Source: Qipengyuania algicida
GTDB lineage: Bacteria; Pseudomonadota; Alphaproteobacteria; Sphingomonadales; Sphingomonadaceae
Direction of reading: 5' to 3'
DNA length: 64,000 nucleotides
Assembly: GCF_009828025.1 (NCBI RefSeq)
Contig: NZ_WTYA01000001.1
Coordinates: forward strand, 1 to 64,000
Position numbers and translations under genes: made by a program. Under the pieces are notes generated by a model. That model did not search any database. It had not been told where the DNA came from and saw only the letters and a list, made by a program, of their open reading frames with translations. This document shows positions 42,767 to 52,379 of this stretch, piece after piece (the first letter of the stretch is position 1; the number at the start of each line of letters is the position of its first letter).

Positions 42767-43578
42767 GTTTCGAGCAAAAGACAGTCTGGATCACGGGCGC
42801 TTCCAGCGGCATCGGCGCGGCTTTGGCCCGCGAATGGGCATCGCGTGGAGCGCGGATCATCCTTTCGGGCCGCAGCGAGGAGCGACTGGCCGAAGTGGCC
42901 AGGGATCTCAACACGGAAACCTTGATCCTGCCCTTCGACGTGCGGGACGAGGATGCGTTGCAGGATGCCGCATCCAAAGCACTCGCATGGCACGGCGGCG
43001 TCGATGTATTCGTTGCCAATGCCGGGATTTCCCAGCGCAGTCCGGCCCTCGAAACGTCGATGCACGTTTATCGCGACATCATCGACGTCGATCTCACCGC
43101 GCAGATCGCCGCGAGCCAGGCGTTGATCGGGCACATGGCGACGCGCGGCAGCGGGCGACTGGTGTTCATCTCCTCCATCGCGGGCAAAGTCGGCGTACCG
43201 ATGCGCACCGCCTATTGCGCCGCGAAATTCGGGCTGATCGGCTATGCCGATGCGCTGCGCGCAGAGCTGTCGCAGAGTGGAGTCGAGGTGCATGTCGTGT
43301 GCCCCGGCTCGGTCGCGACCGAGGTCAGCCGCAACGCCCTGACCGCCGATGGCACCGCGCGCGGGCGCAGCGACAAGGCAATCGACAACGGCATTCCGCC
43401 CGCCGATGCCGCCAAGGCCATCGTCGACGCCATTGCCCTCAACCAGCGTGAGATCGTGGTGGCGCGCGGCATGGAAGAGGCAATGGGCGAAATGCGCCGT
43501 ACGCCCGATCAATTGCTGGATCAGGTCGCGGCCATGGTCGCGTCCGGCTACATGGAAAAAATGCAAGCGGAGGATTGA
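42763..43578 (+). CDS. Short-chain dehydrogenase/reductase
   Basis: A 271-residue SDR. TGASSGIGAALA at residues 11-22 is the nucleotide-binding motif, VANAGISQRS the NAG element, SSIAGKVG with the catalytic Ser, and YCAAKFG with the Tyr and Lys. The Arg after TGASSGIG-strand 2 (SGRSEERL) suggests NADP(H). The substrate is unknown. It is coupled to pirin and followed one base later by the hydrolase gene. Confidence 0.94.
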   Translation: MSFEQKTVWITGASSGIGAALAREWASRGARIILSGRSEERLAEVARDLNTETLILPFDVRDEDALQDAASKALAWHGGVDVFVANAGISQRSPALETSMHVYRDIIDVDLTAQIAASQALIGHMATRGSGRLVFISSIAGKVGVPMRTAYCAAKFGLIGYADALRAELSQSGVEVHVVCPGSVATEVSRNALTADGTARGRSDKAIDNGIPPADAAKAIVDAIALNQREIVVARGMEEAMGEMRRTPDQLLDQVAAMVASGYMEKMQAED

Positions 43579-43579
43579 T

Positions 43580-44479
43580 ATGGGCGAGCAGAAGCGGGTT
43601 ACGCTGGCGAACGGGATTGAACTCGATGTGGTGGATGAGGGGCCGCGCGATGCACCCGCGCTGATCTTCCTCCACGGCTTTCCCGAAAGCCATCGCACCT
43701 GGCGCCACCAGATCGCTCATTTCTCAGACCGCTTCCGCTGTATCGCACCGGACCAGCGCGGCTATCGCGGATCGTCCAAACCGCCTGCTTTGGAGGACTA
43801 CACGCCAGACAAGCTGATCGGCGACATCTTCCTGCTCGCCGACGCGCTGGGCGTGGAAAACTTCACCATCGTCGGCCACGACTGGGGCGGCGCAATCGCC
43901 TGGGGTGTGGCGCTGGGCGGACAAATGAACGGTCGCGTCACGCGCGCGATCGTCGCCAACGCTCCCCATCCGGCGATTTTCCAGAAGCTGCTGTACACAA
44001 ACCGCGTCCAGCGCGAGGCGAGCCAGTATATGCGCGGCTTCCGCGATCCTGCCAACGACGCACTCGTCCGCGAAGAAGGACTGATCGGAATACTTCGGCA
44101 GGAAGTGAGCTGGGACAGCGGCGATGTGATGGAGCCGGAGGAACGCGCCGCTCTGATGGAGGAATGGCAGGACCGTGACGCCGCCTTCGCGATGCTCAAC
44201 TGGTATCGTGCCAGCCCCATCGACATCCCACCGATGGACGCGCCGTTCGAATTGCCCGACGGGTGGGAGCAGCCCGCCCTACCCCCGTTGACGATTCCCA
44301 CGCTGGTGATCTGGGCGATGGACGACCTCGCGCTGCCGCCCGAGAATCTCGAAGGGCTCGATCAGATCATCCGAGACTATACCCTCGTCGAAGTGCGTGA
44401 CTGCGGGCACTTCGTTCCGTGGGAAGCGCCGGATAAGGTCAATGCGGCGATGGATTCATTTCTGGATCGCACCGCCTGA
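43580..44479 (+). CDS. Alpha/beta hydrolase, epoxide-hydrolase/dehalogenase-like
   Basis: A 299-residue hydrolase. FLHGFPESHRTWRHQ gives the oxyanion region, VGHDWGGAIAWG the nucleophilic Asp, WAMDDLALPPE a candidate acid, and CGHFVPWEAP the catalytic His. The Asp nucleophile points to epoxide hydrolase or haloalkane dehalogenase chemistry. It ends the bolA-GST-pirin-SDR-hydrolase operon, and a strong hairpin follows. Confidence 0.9.
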   Translation: MGEQKRVTLANGIELDVVDEGPRDAPALIFLHGFPESHRTWRHQIAHFSDRFRCIAPDQRGYRGSSKPPALEDYTPDKLIGDIFLLADALGVENFTIVGHDWGGAIAWGVALGGQMNGRVTRAIVANAPHPAIFQKLLYTNRVQREASQYMRGFRDPANDALVREEGLIGILRQEVSWDSGDVMEPEERAALMEEWQDRDAAFAMLNWYRASPIDIPPMDAPFELPDGWEQPALPPLTIPTLVIWAMDDLALPPENLEGLDQIIRDYTLVEVRDCGHFVPWEAPDKVNAAMDSFLDRTA

Positions 44480-44488
44480 TTTCCAAGC

Positions 44489-44520
44489 CCGTTCGTGCTG
44501 AGCTTGTCGAGCACGAACGG
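44489..44520. repeat. REP-like palindrome between convergent genes
   Basis: CCGTTCGTGCT and AGCACGAACGG form an 11-bp stem around the loop GAGCTTGTCG. I recall nearly the same sequence as a frequent intergenic repeat in Sphingomonadales. It lies between convergent genes and may also act as a bidirectional terminator. Confidence 0.75.
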
Positions 44521-44537
44521 ACTCATGCTTCGGGAAA

Positions 44538-45629
44538 TCATCGCTCCCAACTCACCTTGCTCCCATGCGGATGGGCGGTGGCAAGCTTCACCGCCTCGTC
44601 ACCACCTGGCCAGTACCGCACCATCAGCTCGTGCCGGTGGGTGTCGCGATTGGCTTCCAGCGATACCCATGCCAGCGGAGCCTCCGCCGTCGCTTGCTTG
44701 CCGGCATCCTCGATCATCGCGGTAATCCGCTCGCGCTCTTCCTGCGGGATATATTGCCACACGACCGAATGCATGATCATCCGCGTCACGCCGGGCTGCG
44801 GCTCGCGTGCCAGCACGCGCTCGACAAAGTCACCCGCGCGACAACGCTCGATCTCCGGCGGAAAGCGGTTGACCGCCTCTACCGCGGCATCAAAACGCGC
44901 GAAACGCTCGGTCAGTTCGGGCCAGATATAGGCCTTGAGTCGCAGCGCCTGCGCCTCATCGGTCAGGTCGACCGGAGCCACGTCGCAGCCGGTCGCCTCG
45001 ACGATATCGAAATCGCCCGCAGGCGGTGCATCGCCATGCCATTCGGGGGTAATCCGCATCCGCGAGGTTTCAGGGCCGACCTCGACCCCGCCGAGATCGA
45101 ATTTATAGCGCCGCATCATCAGATTGATGCCTGCGCTCGATCCCAGCTCCCACAATGCGAACTGACGGGGCAGACCCTTCGCGCCCAGCCACAGCATCGC
45201 CGCAGCAAAGCCCCATGACCGCCCCGCCTCATTGGTCTGCGGCGGCCCGTCGAGCCACGGCATCAGGAAAGCTTCGTGCCGTTCGAGCGCGTCCGCCACG
45301 CGCTCGGCTGCATCGGTCGGCGCATGGCCTTCGTAAATCGGACTGAGCTCGGGCTCCAGCCCCTTGAGGTAAATCGCGTGCAGGCCGCCCGCGATCCTCA
45401 GCGGCAGCGCGTCGGCCAGCGGCTGGCCGGCCCATTTACGGATCCGCAGCATCACCGTGCCGCCGCGCTCGCCCGGAACGATCTCGGCCAAGGCCTGACA
45501 GATCAATGCAGTATTGGGTGCGCCGTTGTCGCGGCAATAGGCGACCTGGTTCTCGAACGCCGTCACGATGGCATCAGCGCCCGTGGCCAATGGATCGATC
45601 GCGTTATATTTTACATCCGCAACGGCCAT
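44538..45629 (-). CDS. DUF2332 family protein
   Basis: A 363-residue protein. The pattern [18 protein letters not shown] near residue 177 resembles a SAM-type glycine motif of the DUF2332 family, and the C-terminal [19 protein letters not shown] and [13 protein letters not shown] are typical of it. Function is unknown; a methyltransferase-like fold is likely. ATG 45629 (MAVADVKYN) is chosen over the open frame to 45884. It is divergent from hisG by 37 bases. Confidence 0.85.
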   Translation of the reverse strand: MAVADVKYNAIDPLATGADAIVTAFENQVAYCRDNGAPNTALICQALAEIVPGERGGTVMLRIRKWAGQPLADALPLRIAGGLHAIYLKGLEPELSPIYEGHAPTDAAERVADALERHEAFLMPWLDGPPQTNEAGRSWGFAAAMLWLGAKGLPRQFALWELGSSAGINLMMRRYKFDLGGVEVGPETSRMRITPEWHGDAPPAGDFDIVEATGCDVAPVDLTDEAQALRLKAYIWPELTERFARFDAAVEAVNRFPPEIERCRAGDFVERVLAREPQPGVTRMIMHSVVWQYIPQEERERITAMIEDAGKQATAEAPLAWVSLEANRDTHRHELMVRYWPGGDEAVKLATAHPHGSKVSWER

Positions 45630-45666
45630 TGCCCTTTGTCCTCCTGCTGCTATCTCGCACGCCAAT

Positions 45667-46323
45667 ATGAACGCGCCACTGACCTTCGCCATTCCCAAGG
45701 GCCGGATTCTCGACGAAGCCCTGCCCGTAATGGCTCGCGCGGGCGTCGTGCCCGAAGCGGCCTTCCACGACAAGGACAACCGTTCGCTGACGTTCGCTTG
45801 TGAGCGCGAAGACTTGCGACTGATCCGGGTGCGCGCCTTCGATGTCGCGACCTTCGTCGCGCATGGCGCGGCCCAGCTCGGCATCGTCGGATCGGACGTG
45901 ATCGAGGAATTCGACTACCCCGATCTGTACGCCCCGGTCGACCTTTCGATCGGCCATTGCCGCCTTTGCGTGGCCGAACCTGAATCTGGCGCAGCCACGC
46001 CCTCACGGGCTAGCCATTTGCGCGTCGCGACCAAATATCCCAACATCACCCGTCGCCATTTCGAAGCGCGCGGCATCCAGGCCGAATGCGTCAAGCTGAA
46101 CGGTGCGATGGAAATAGCCCCCGCACTGGGGCTGGCGGGTCGCATCGTCGATCTGGTGTCGAGCGGGCGCACGCTGGCTGAAAACGGGCTGATCGAAACC
46201 AGCACCATCATGCAGGTTTCCGCGCGGCTGATCGCCAATCGCGCCGCGATGAAGACCGACCCGCGTGTCGCCGCGCTGGTCGAAGCCTTCCGGCGCAATG
46301 CCGACAGCGAAACGGCGGCCTGA
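45667..46323 (+). CDS. hisG: ATP phosphoribosyltransferase, short form
   Basis: A 218-residue His[18 protein letters not shown] at the start, [19 protein letters not shown] near residue 118 and the PRPP loop [13 protein letters not shown] near 160. It joins ATP and PRPP, the first step of histidine synthesis. It lacks the C-terminal regulatory domain of long HisG, so it should need HisZ, which is not in the window. It shares one base with hisD (TGATG). Confidence 0.96.
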   Translation: MNAPLTFAIPKGRILDEALPVMARAGVVPEAAFHDKDNRSLTFACEREDLRLIRVRAFDVATFVAHGAAQLGIVGSDVIEEFDYPDLYAPVDLSIGHCRLCVAEPESGAATPSRASHLRVATKYPNITRRHFEARGIQAECVKLNGAMEIAPALGLAGRIVDLVSSGRTLAENGLIETSTIMQVSARLIANRAAMKTDPRVAALVEAFRRNADSETAA

Positions 46324-47612
46324 TGCAGTTCCTCAAGGCATCGGACGAAGGCTTCGAGACAACCTTCCGCCGCGTCGTGCGCGACCGGCGCGAGAGCGAT
46401 CCCGGCATCGGACGCGACGTGTCCGCGATCCTCAACGAAGTGCGCGAGCGCGGCGATGACGCGCTGGTGGAATACACCATGCGGTTCGACGACCACGCGC
46501 TGACCGATGACCGCGACTGGCGGATATCGCCCGAAACCTGCAGCGCGGCCTATGACGCGCTCGACGCAGGCCCGCGCGATGCACTCCAGCTCGCCGCCGA
46601 TCGCATCCGCGCCTATCACGAGGACCAATTGCCCCGCGACCGCGACTGGACCGATGATATCGGAATGCGGCTGGGCGCGCGCTGGCGTCCGGTCGATGCG
46701 GCGGGCCTGTATGTTCCGGGCGGACGCGCGGCCTATCCCTCCTCCCTTTTGATGAACGCGATTCCGGCCAAGGTTGCCGGAGTGAAGCGGCTGGTCGTCA
46801 CCACGCCCACGCGCAAGGGCGAGGCCAATCCGCTGGTGCTTGCCGCCGCGCATCTCTGCGGGATCGAGGAAATCTGGCAGATCGGCGGCGCGCAGGCTAT
46901 CGGGGCGCTGGCCTATGGCACCAATCGCATCGCCAAGGTCGATGTGGTGACCGGCCCCGGCAATGCGTGGGTCGCGGAAGCCAAGCGCCAGCTTTATGGA
47001 GTTGTCGGAATCGACATGGTCGCCGGACCCAGCGAAATTCTGGTCATCGCCGACAAGGACAACGATCCCGAATGGATCGCCGCCGACCTTTTGAGCCAGG
47101 CCGAACACGATCCCACCAGTCAATCGATCCTCATCACCGACAGCCTGCCGTTCGCGCGGCAAGTGGAAGATCACGTCGATCTCCAGCTGATGCAGCTCGC
47201 CACCGGCAAGACCGCGCGGGCAAGCTGGGAACAGCACGGGATGATCGTGATTGTCGATCAGATCGAAGACTCAATCCCCATCGCCAACCGGCTCGCCGCC
47301 GAACACGTCGAACTGGCCGTGAAAGACCCACAGGCACTGTTCGACCTGCTCGATCATGCCGGCAGCGTGTTTCTCGGCCAGCATACTCCCGAAGCGGTGG
47401 GCGATTATGTCGCTGGGCCCAACCACGTCTTGCCCACCGGGCGTCGCGCGCGCTTTGCCAGCGGGTTGTCGGTGCTCGATTTCATGAAGCGCACCAGCTT
47501 CATCGATGCGAGCGCTGGCGCGATGGCCGCGATCGGCCCCGCCGCAGTCGCCCTTGCCGAAGCCGAGGGATTGCCCGCCCATGCCCTTTCCGTGAAATTG
47601 AGACTGAAGTGA
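46323..47612 (+). CDS. hisD: Histidinol dehydrogenase
   Basis: A 429-residue enzyme catalysing the last two steps of histidine synthesis. AGLYVPGGRAAYPSSLLMNA, QIGGAQAIGALAYGT, DMVAGPSEILV, the zinc-site region LSQAEHDPTSQS, and EHVELAVKDP with HVLPTGRRARFASGLSV are all in order. It is coupled to hisG upstream and to nusB downstream (GTGA). Confidence 0.98.
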   Translation: MQFLKASDEGFETTFRRVVRDRRESDPGIGRDVSAILNEVRERGDDALVEYTMRFDDHALTDDRDWRISPETCSAAYDALDAGPRDALQLAADRIRAYHEDQLPRDRDWTDDIGMRLGARWRPVDAAGLYVPGGRAAYPSSLLMNAIPAKVAGVKRLVVTTPTRKGEANPLVLAAAHLCGIEEIWQIGGAQAIGALAYGTNRIAKVDVVTGPGNAWVAEAKRQLYGVVGIDMVAGPSEILVIADKDNDPEWIAADLLSQAEHDPTSQSILITDSLPFARQVEDHVDLQLMQLATGKTARASWEQHGMIVIVDQIEDSIPIANRLAAEHVELAVKDPQALFDLLDHAGSVFLGQHTPEAVGDYVAGPNHVLPTGRRARFASGLSVLDFMKRTSFIDASAGAMAAIGPAAVALAEAEGLPAHALSVKLRLK

Positions 47613-48061
47613 CCAAAAGCACCCGTTCCCAAGCCCGATCCGTCGCGCGGCTCGCCGCCGTCCAGGCGCTCTACCAGCAGCAGATGGAAAAGACCGCGCT
47701 GACGCGCTTGCTCGATGAATTCCACCAGCACCGTCTCAGCACCGCAATCGAGGATATCGAATTCGCCGATGCGGAAGTCGATTTCTTCGACGATATCGTG
47801 CGCGGCGTCGATGCGCGGCGCGAAGAGATCGACGTGCTTCTCACCGGGCGACTGGCGCAGGGCTGGACCATCGCCCGGCTCGATAAGACTATGCTGCAGA
47901 TCCTGCGCGCCGGGACTTATGAGCTGATCGCGCGCGCCGACGTGCCGAAGGCCTCGGCAATCAGCGAATATGTCGATGTCGCCAAGGCCTTCTTCGACGA
48001 CCGCGAAGCCAAATTCGTCAACGGCATCCTCGACGCGGTGGCGACGGAGAAAGGGCGATAG
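47609..48061 (+). CDS. nusB: Transcription antitermination factor NusB
   Basis: A 150-residue helical protein with ARLAAVQALYQQQM at the N terminus, the LTGRLAQGWTIARLDKTMLQILRAG helices, and DVPKASAISEYVDVAKAF followed by KFVNGILDAV, the conserved NusB end. It binds boxA RNA with S10 in rRNA antitermination. It starts at GTG 47609 overlapping the hisD stop; its TAG stop overlaps the ATA that seems to start thiL. Confidence 0.95.
   Translation: MTKSTRSQARSVARLAAVQALYQQQMEKTALTRLLDEFHQHRLSTAIEDIEFADAEVDFFDDIVRGVDARREEIDVLLTGRLAQGWTIARLDKTMLQILRAGTYELIARADVPKASAISEYVDVAKAFFDDREAKFVNGILDAVATEKGR
48045..48060 (+). promoter_or_regulatory. Ribosome-binding site and ATA start codon of thiL
   Basis: CGGAGA at 48045-48050 precedes ATA at 48058-48060. 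The ATA overlaps the nusB TAG stop as ATAG. No ATG or GTG lies in this frame near the expected N terminus, and the next candidate (TTG 48121) would remove about 21 conserved residues. Confidence 0.6.
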
Positions 48062-48927
48062 ACGAACCTGCCTTCATCGCCGCCCTGCGCGCGCTGGCCA
48101 CGAATCCGGCTGCACGCGGCTTGTCGGACGATGCCGCGGTTCTCCAATTCGGCGGCGAAGCACTCGTCCTGACCCACGATGTGCTGGCCGAGGGTGTCCA
48201 CGTTCTGCCCGAGCAGGACCCGGCTGATATTGCGTGGAAGCTGGTGGCGGTGAACTTGTCGGACCTCGCCGCCAAGGGCGCAGAACCGCTCGGTGTGCTG
48301 CTGGGCCATACGCTCGGCGCAGGCGACGAACGCTTCCTTGCCGGTCTTGGCGAGGTGCTCGCGGAATATGGCGTCCCACTGCTCGGCGGCGACACCATCG
48401 CTGCGCAAGGGCCGCGCAGCTGGGGCTGCACCGCCATCGGTCGCGCAACCCATCGCCCGGTTCCCTCTCGCAGCGGCGCAAGGGTCGGCGATCACATCTT
48501 CGTGACGGGCACACTGGGCAAGGCCCTGCTCGGCTTCGAAGCGCTCAGAGACAGGAACGGAGCCGACCACACCGCGTACAGTCGCCCGCGCCCGCGCCTT
48601 GCCGAAGGTCAGGCGCTGGCCGTTGAGGCAACCGCGATGATGGATATCTCGGATGGCTTGCTGCTGGATGGCTGGCGCATGGGCGAGGCAAGCGGCGTTA
48701 CGCTGGCGCTGGATGCGCAGGCCATTCCGGTTGCGGAGCCCAACCGACGGCGCGAATGCCTGAGCTGGGGCGATGACTATGAGTTGCTGTTCACCTTCCC
48801 GCCGGATCGGCAACCGCCCGTCCCGGCCCATCGAATCGGCGCGGTTGTTGCCAAAGGCGGTTCAGCCATTTCGCTGGACGGTGAATTTCTGACCTCCAAG
48901 CACAGTCTTGGCTACGTTCACGGTTAG
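48058..48927 (+). CDS. thiL: Thiamine-monophosphate kinase, apparently starting at ATA
   Basis: About 289 residues with the ThiL order: an N-terminal helix FIAALRALA, the SDDAAVL metal site near residue 22, [35 protein letters not shown], and [15 protein letters not shown], ending with the GDDYELLFT element. It phosphorylates thiamine monophosphate to the diphosphate. The frame before [12 protein letters not shown] offers only ATA at 48058 behind a GGAG site, so a rare start codon is likely. It is the last gene of hisG-hisD-nusB-thiL. Confidence 0.93.
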   Translation: MDEPAFIAALRALATNPAARGLSDDAAVLQFGGEALVLTHDVLAEGVHVLPEQDPADIAWKLVAVNLSDLAAKGAEPLGVLLGHTLGAGDERFLAGLGEVLAEYGVPLLGGDTIAAQGPRSWGCTAIGRATHRPVPSRSGARVGDHIFVTGTLGKALLGFEALRDRNGADHTAYSRPRPRLAEGQALAVEATAMMDISDGLLLDGWRMGEASGVTLALDAQAIPVAEPNRRRECLSWGDDYELLFTFPPDRQPPVPAHRIGAVVAKGGSAISLDGEFLTSKHSLGYVHG

Positions 48928-49067
48928 AATCTTTCAACAGAGCCAGGAATCGCGACGTTTCGGCCCTTGTCAGCCCTCTTGCTGTCATTATACCCTGCAC
49001 CCCTTGGGAGCGGCGCATCCTGCGCCGAAGAGATAAACTCAACGATAAAACCCAGGGGGAGAACTCC
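48928..49067 (+). promoter_or_regulatory. Promoter region of the proton-pyrophosphatase gene
   Basis: This 140-base spacer ends in an AGGGGGA ribosome-binding site about nine bases before the GTG at 49068. It must hold the hppA promoter; a clear -10/-35 pair is not evident. Confidence 0.4.
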
Positions 49068-51182
49068 GTGAATCTAGTCCTTATATCCATAGCGCTGGGG
49101 CTGCTCGCCGTGATCTACGGCTTCGTGACCAGCCGCCAGGTGCTCAGCCAAAGCGCCGGCAACGAAAAAATGCAAGAAATCGCCGGGGCAATTCAGGAGG
49201 GGGCACAGGCCTACCTCAAGCGCCAGTACACCACGATCGGGATTGTGGGCGTCGTGGTCGCGATCCTCGTCGCAATCTTCCTCGCGCCTATCAGCGCAGT
49301 CGGCTTCGTGATCGGCGCGATACTGTCGGGCGTAGCGGGCTTTATCGGCATGAACATATCGGTGCGGTCGAACGTGCGGACTGCAGCGGCGGCACAGAAG
49401 GGCCTGCAACAGGGCCTGACCCTCGCCTTTCGTGCCGGTGCGATCACCGGGATGCTGGTGGCCGGGCTCGCGTTGCTGGCAATTGCGGTGTTCTTTTACG
49501 TTCTGATCGGCCCGATGGCGCTGGCCCCGAACAGCCGCACCGTGATCGAGGCGCTGACCGCGCTCGCATTCGGCGCATCGCTGATTTCGATCTTCGCGCG
49601 TCTGGGCGGCGGCATCTTCACCAAGGCAGCCGACGTCGGCGCCGACCTCGTCGGCAAGGTCGAAGCGGGCATTCCTGAGGACGATCCACGCAACCCTGCA
49701 GTGATCGCGGACAATGTCGGCGATAACGTCGGCGACTGCGCAGGCATGGCCGCCGATTTGTTCGAAACCTATGTCGTGACCGTGGGCGCTACCATGGTGC
49801 TGACGGCATTGCTGCTCAAAGGCCTCGGCGCGCTGCTGCTGCCAATGATGGCATTGCCGCTGCTGATCGGTGGCGCCTGCATCGTTACCAGCATCATCGG
49901 CACCTATTTCGTGCGTCTGGGCGGTGGCACGAATGTCATGGGCGCTATGTACAAGGGCTTCCTTGTCACCGCGGTCCTGTCGATCCCGCTGATCTATTTC
50001 GCGATCAACACCGCTCTTGGCGACATGGGTGCGGTTATCGGCACCGGTGAGACCAGCCTCGGTGCCTTCACCGGGATGGACCTGTTCTGGTGCTCGATGG
50101 TGGGTCTGGTCATCACCGGCCTCATCATCTGGATTACCGAATATTACACCGGCACCAATTTCAGACCGGTCCGCTCGATCGCCAAGGCTTCGGAGACGGG
50201 CCACGGCACCAACGTGATCCAGGGTCTGGCGATCAGCCTTGAATCGACCGCGCTGCCCACGCTGGTGATCGTTGCGGGTATCATTGTCGCCTACAAGCTC
50301 GCCGGTCTTATCGGCATCGCTTACGGCGCGACCGCAATGCTCGCGCTCGCCGGAATGGTCGTGGCGCTCGATGCTTATGGCCCAGTGACCGACAATGCCG
50401 GCGGCATTGCCGAAATGGCTGGTCTCGACGACAGCGTGCGTGAGAAGACCGACCTGCTCGACGCCGTGGGCAACACCACCAAGGCCGTGACCAAGGGCTA
50501 TGCGATCGGATCGGCGGGGCTTGCCGCGCTGGTGCTGTTCGCCGCCTACACCACCGACCTGAAAGAGTTCTTCCCGAACCTAACGGTCGATTTCGGCTTG
50601 CAGAACCCCTACGTCATCGTCGGGCTGCTGCTGGGCGCATTGCTGCCTTATCTGTTCGGTGCGATGGGCATGACCGCCGTCGGCCGTGCGGCGGGCGATG
50701 TGGTCAAGGACGTGCGCGATCAGTTCGCCGCCGATCCGGGGATCATGGCGGGGACTTCGCGGCCCAACTATGCCCGCACGGTGGACCTCGTTACCAAGGC
50801 GGCGATCAAGGAAATGATCGTGCCGAGCCTCCTGCCGGTGCTCGCCCCGATCGTGGTCTATTTCGTGGTCACACTGATCGCGGGTCAGGAAAACGGCTTT
50901 GCCGCACTCGGCGCGCTTCTGCTTGGCGTGATCGTCGGCGGGCTGTTTGTGGCGCTGTCCATGACCGCCGGTGGCGGCGCGTGGGACAACGCCAAGAAAT
51001 ACATCGAGGACGGCAATCACGGTGGCAAGGGCTCCGAAGCTCATAAGGCTGCGGTGACGGGTGACACGGTGGGTGATCCGTACAAGGACACCGCCGGTCC
51101 GGCGGTCAATCCGATGATCAAGATCACCAATATCGTCGCGCTGCTGCTGCTCGCGGCTTTGGCGGGTCACGCCGTCGGCTGA
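49068..51182 (+). CDS. hppA: Proton-translocating inorganic pyrophosphatase, K+-independent type
   Basis: A 704-residue membrane pump with about sixteen helices. The substrate site is visible as [19 protein letters not shown] and [13 protein letters not shown], and near the end [18 protein letters not shown]. The segment [16 protein letters not shown] has Lys at the position that in this family marks K+-independent H+ pumps. It couples pyrophosphate hydrolysis to proton export. It starts at GTG with a strong ribosome-binding site and ends before a clear terminator. Confidence 0.97.
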   Translation: MNLVLISIALGLLAVIYGFVTSRQVLSQSAGNEKMQEIAGAIQEGAQAYLKRQYTTIGIVGVVVAILVAIFLAPISAVGFVIGAILSGVAGFIGMNISVRSNVRTAAAAQKGLQQGLTLAFRAGAITGMLVAGLALLAIAVFFYVLIGPMALAPNSRTVIEALTALAFGASLISIFARLGGGIFTKAADVGADLVGKVEAGIPEDDPRNPAVIADNVGDNVGDCAGMAADLFETYVVTVGATMVLTALLLKGLGALLLPMMALPLLIGGACIVTSIIGTYFVRLGGGTNVMGAMYKGFLVTAVLSIPLIYFAINTALGDMGAVIGTGETSLGAFTGMDLFWCSMVGLVITGLIIWITEYYTGTNFRPVRSIAKASETGHGTNVIQGLAISLESTALPTLVIVAGIIVAYKLAGLIGIAYGATAMLALAGMVVALDAYGPVTDNAGGIAEMAGLDDSVREKTDLLDAVGNTTKAVTKGYAIGSAGLAALVLFAAYTTDLKEFFPNLTVDFGLQNPYVIVGLLLGALLPYLFGAMGMTAVGRAAGDVVKDVRDQFAADPGIMAGTSRPNYARTVDLVTKAAIKEMIVPSLLPVLAPIVVYFVVTLIAGQENGFAALGALLLGVIVGGLFVALSMTAGGGAWDNAKKYIEDGNHGGKGSEAHKAAVTGDTVGDPYKDTAGPAVNPMIKITNIVALLLLAALAGHAVG

Positions 51183-51204
51183 TCGAACCTTGAATTGCAG
51201 GCAC

Positions 51205-51236
51205 GCCCCGTCCGGTTCGCCGGGCGGGGCTTTTTC
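51205..51236 (+). terminator. Rho-independent terminator of hppA
   Basis: GCCCCGTCCGG-TTCG-CCGGGCGGGGC followed by TTTTTC. It starts 22 bases after the hppA stop. This is the clearest terminator in the window. Confidence 0.92.
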
Positions 51237-51265
51237 TTTGCCTCCATTTCGCTAAGCCTGTGGCC

Positions 51266-52195
51266 ATGATTGAACAGCCAAGCCCACAAGCCCTTGTCGA
51301 TGGACTGGTTCGCCTTTTGACGGTCGTGCCTGCAGGCAATGATCTGTTCACCGGTATTCCTCAGCCAGGCGGCAAGGGCCGTGTCTTCGGCGGCCAGATC
51401 GTGGCGCAGGCGCTGCAGGCTGCTCAGGCCGACGCGCCCGACGGCTTTACCGCCCATTCCTTGCATGCCTATTTCCTGCGTGGCGGCACCGAAGGGCTGG
51501 CGACCGAGTACGCGACCGCCTGCGATTTCGAAGGGCGCAGCTTTACCAATCGCCGCGTGGTCGCGCGACAGGACGGCACCGCCATCCTTAACCTTACGGC
51601 CAGCTTCCAACGTCCTGAAAGCGGGCTGGAGCATCAGGACGCGGCCACGCCCGACGTGCCGCCGCCCGAAGAGCTGGAAAGCGACATGGCCGAACGCCAC
51701 AAGGTCGTACAGCGCGCAGGTGATCGCATGACCGAGGCGCAGCGCGCGCTTGTCCTGCGGCCCCGCCCAATCGAAATGCGCTCGGTCGGTCCGCTCCACT
51801 GGATGAACCGCGAGCCCGCGCCGCCATGCGCGCAAAGCTGGTTCCGGACCGTCGCGCCACTGCCAGACGATCCTGCGCTACACCGCGCGGTGATCGCCTA
51901 TGCCAGCGACTACACCCTGCTCGGCACCGCTGCCCTGCCCCACGGCCTGTCATGGATGCGAGGCGAACTGGTCGGCGCGAGCCTTGACCATGCAATCTGG
52001 TTCCACTCGCCCAAGGGCAAACAACCGCGCGCCGACGAATGGTTGCTCTATGTCACCGACAGTCCGTGGTCAGGCGGCGGGCGTGGCTTCAACCGGGGTC
52101 AGATCTTCAATCGTGAGGGCGAACTTGTAGCCAGCGTCGCGCAGGAAGGCATGATGCGACAGCGCTTACGGAAAAGCGAGGCTTCCGGCTCCTAA
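51266..52195 (+). CDS. tesB: Acyl-CoA thioesterase II
   Basis: A 309-residue double hot-dog protein. GRVFGGQIVAQALQAA near residue 35 and AHSLHAYFLRGG belong to the first domain; ASDYTLLGTA, LDHAIWFH and WLLYVTDSPWSGGGRGFNRGQ form the second, including the Asp used in catalysis. It hydrolyses medium and long acyl-CoA esters. ATG 51266 is preferred to GTG 51260. It is transcribed separately from hppA. Confidence 0.95.
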   Translation: MIEQPSPQALVDGLVRLLTVVPAGNDLFTGIPQPGGKGRVFGGQIVAQALQAAQADAPDGFTAHSLHAYFLRGGTEGLATEYATACDFEGRSFTNRRVVARQDGTAILNLTASFQRPESGLEHQDAATPDVPPPEELESDMAERHKVVQRAGDRMTEAQRALVLRPRPIEMRSVGPLHWMNREPAPPCAQSWFRTVAPLPDDPALHRAVIAYASDYTLLGTAALPHGLSWMRGELVGASLDHAIWFHSPKGKQPRADEWLLYVTDSPWSGGGRGFNRGQIFNREGELVASVAQEGMMRQRLRKSEASGS

Positions 52196-52379
52196 GCCCG
52201 GTCATTTCGCACTCGCAAAAAATAATTGAAGCGCTGGCCACGAAATTGCGCTATGGGCGGTTCCAGCGCGGTATACGACCGACCTCGCCCCCTCACCGGA
52301 CTTCGTCCGGCAAATCGGTCGCACCGCCTCTCCTGCCCCCCACCGCCGCGTGCGAGCGCCGCGATTATCCGTGAGTGCT

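Noticed and set aside
49074-50204. A 376-codon minus-strand frame
   Set aside because: It is complementary to the proton-pyrophosphatase and is His/Asp/Arg-rich, typical of a complement of membrane helices.
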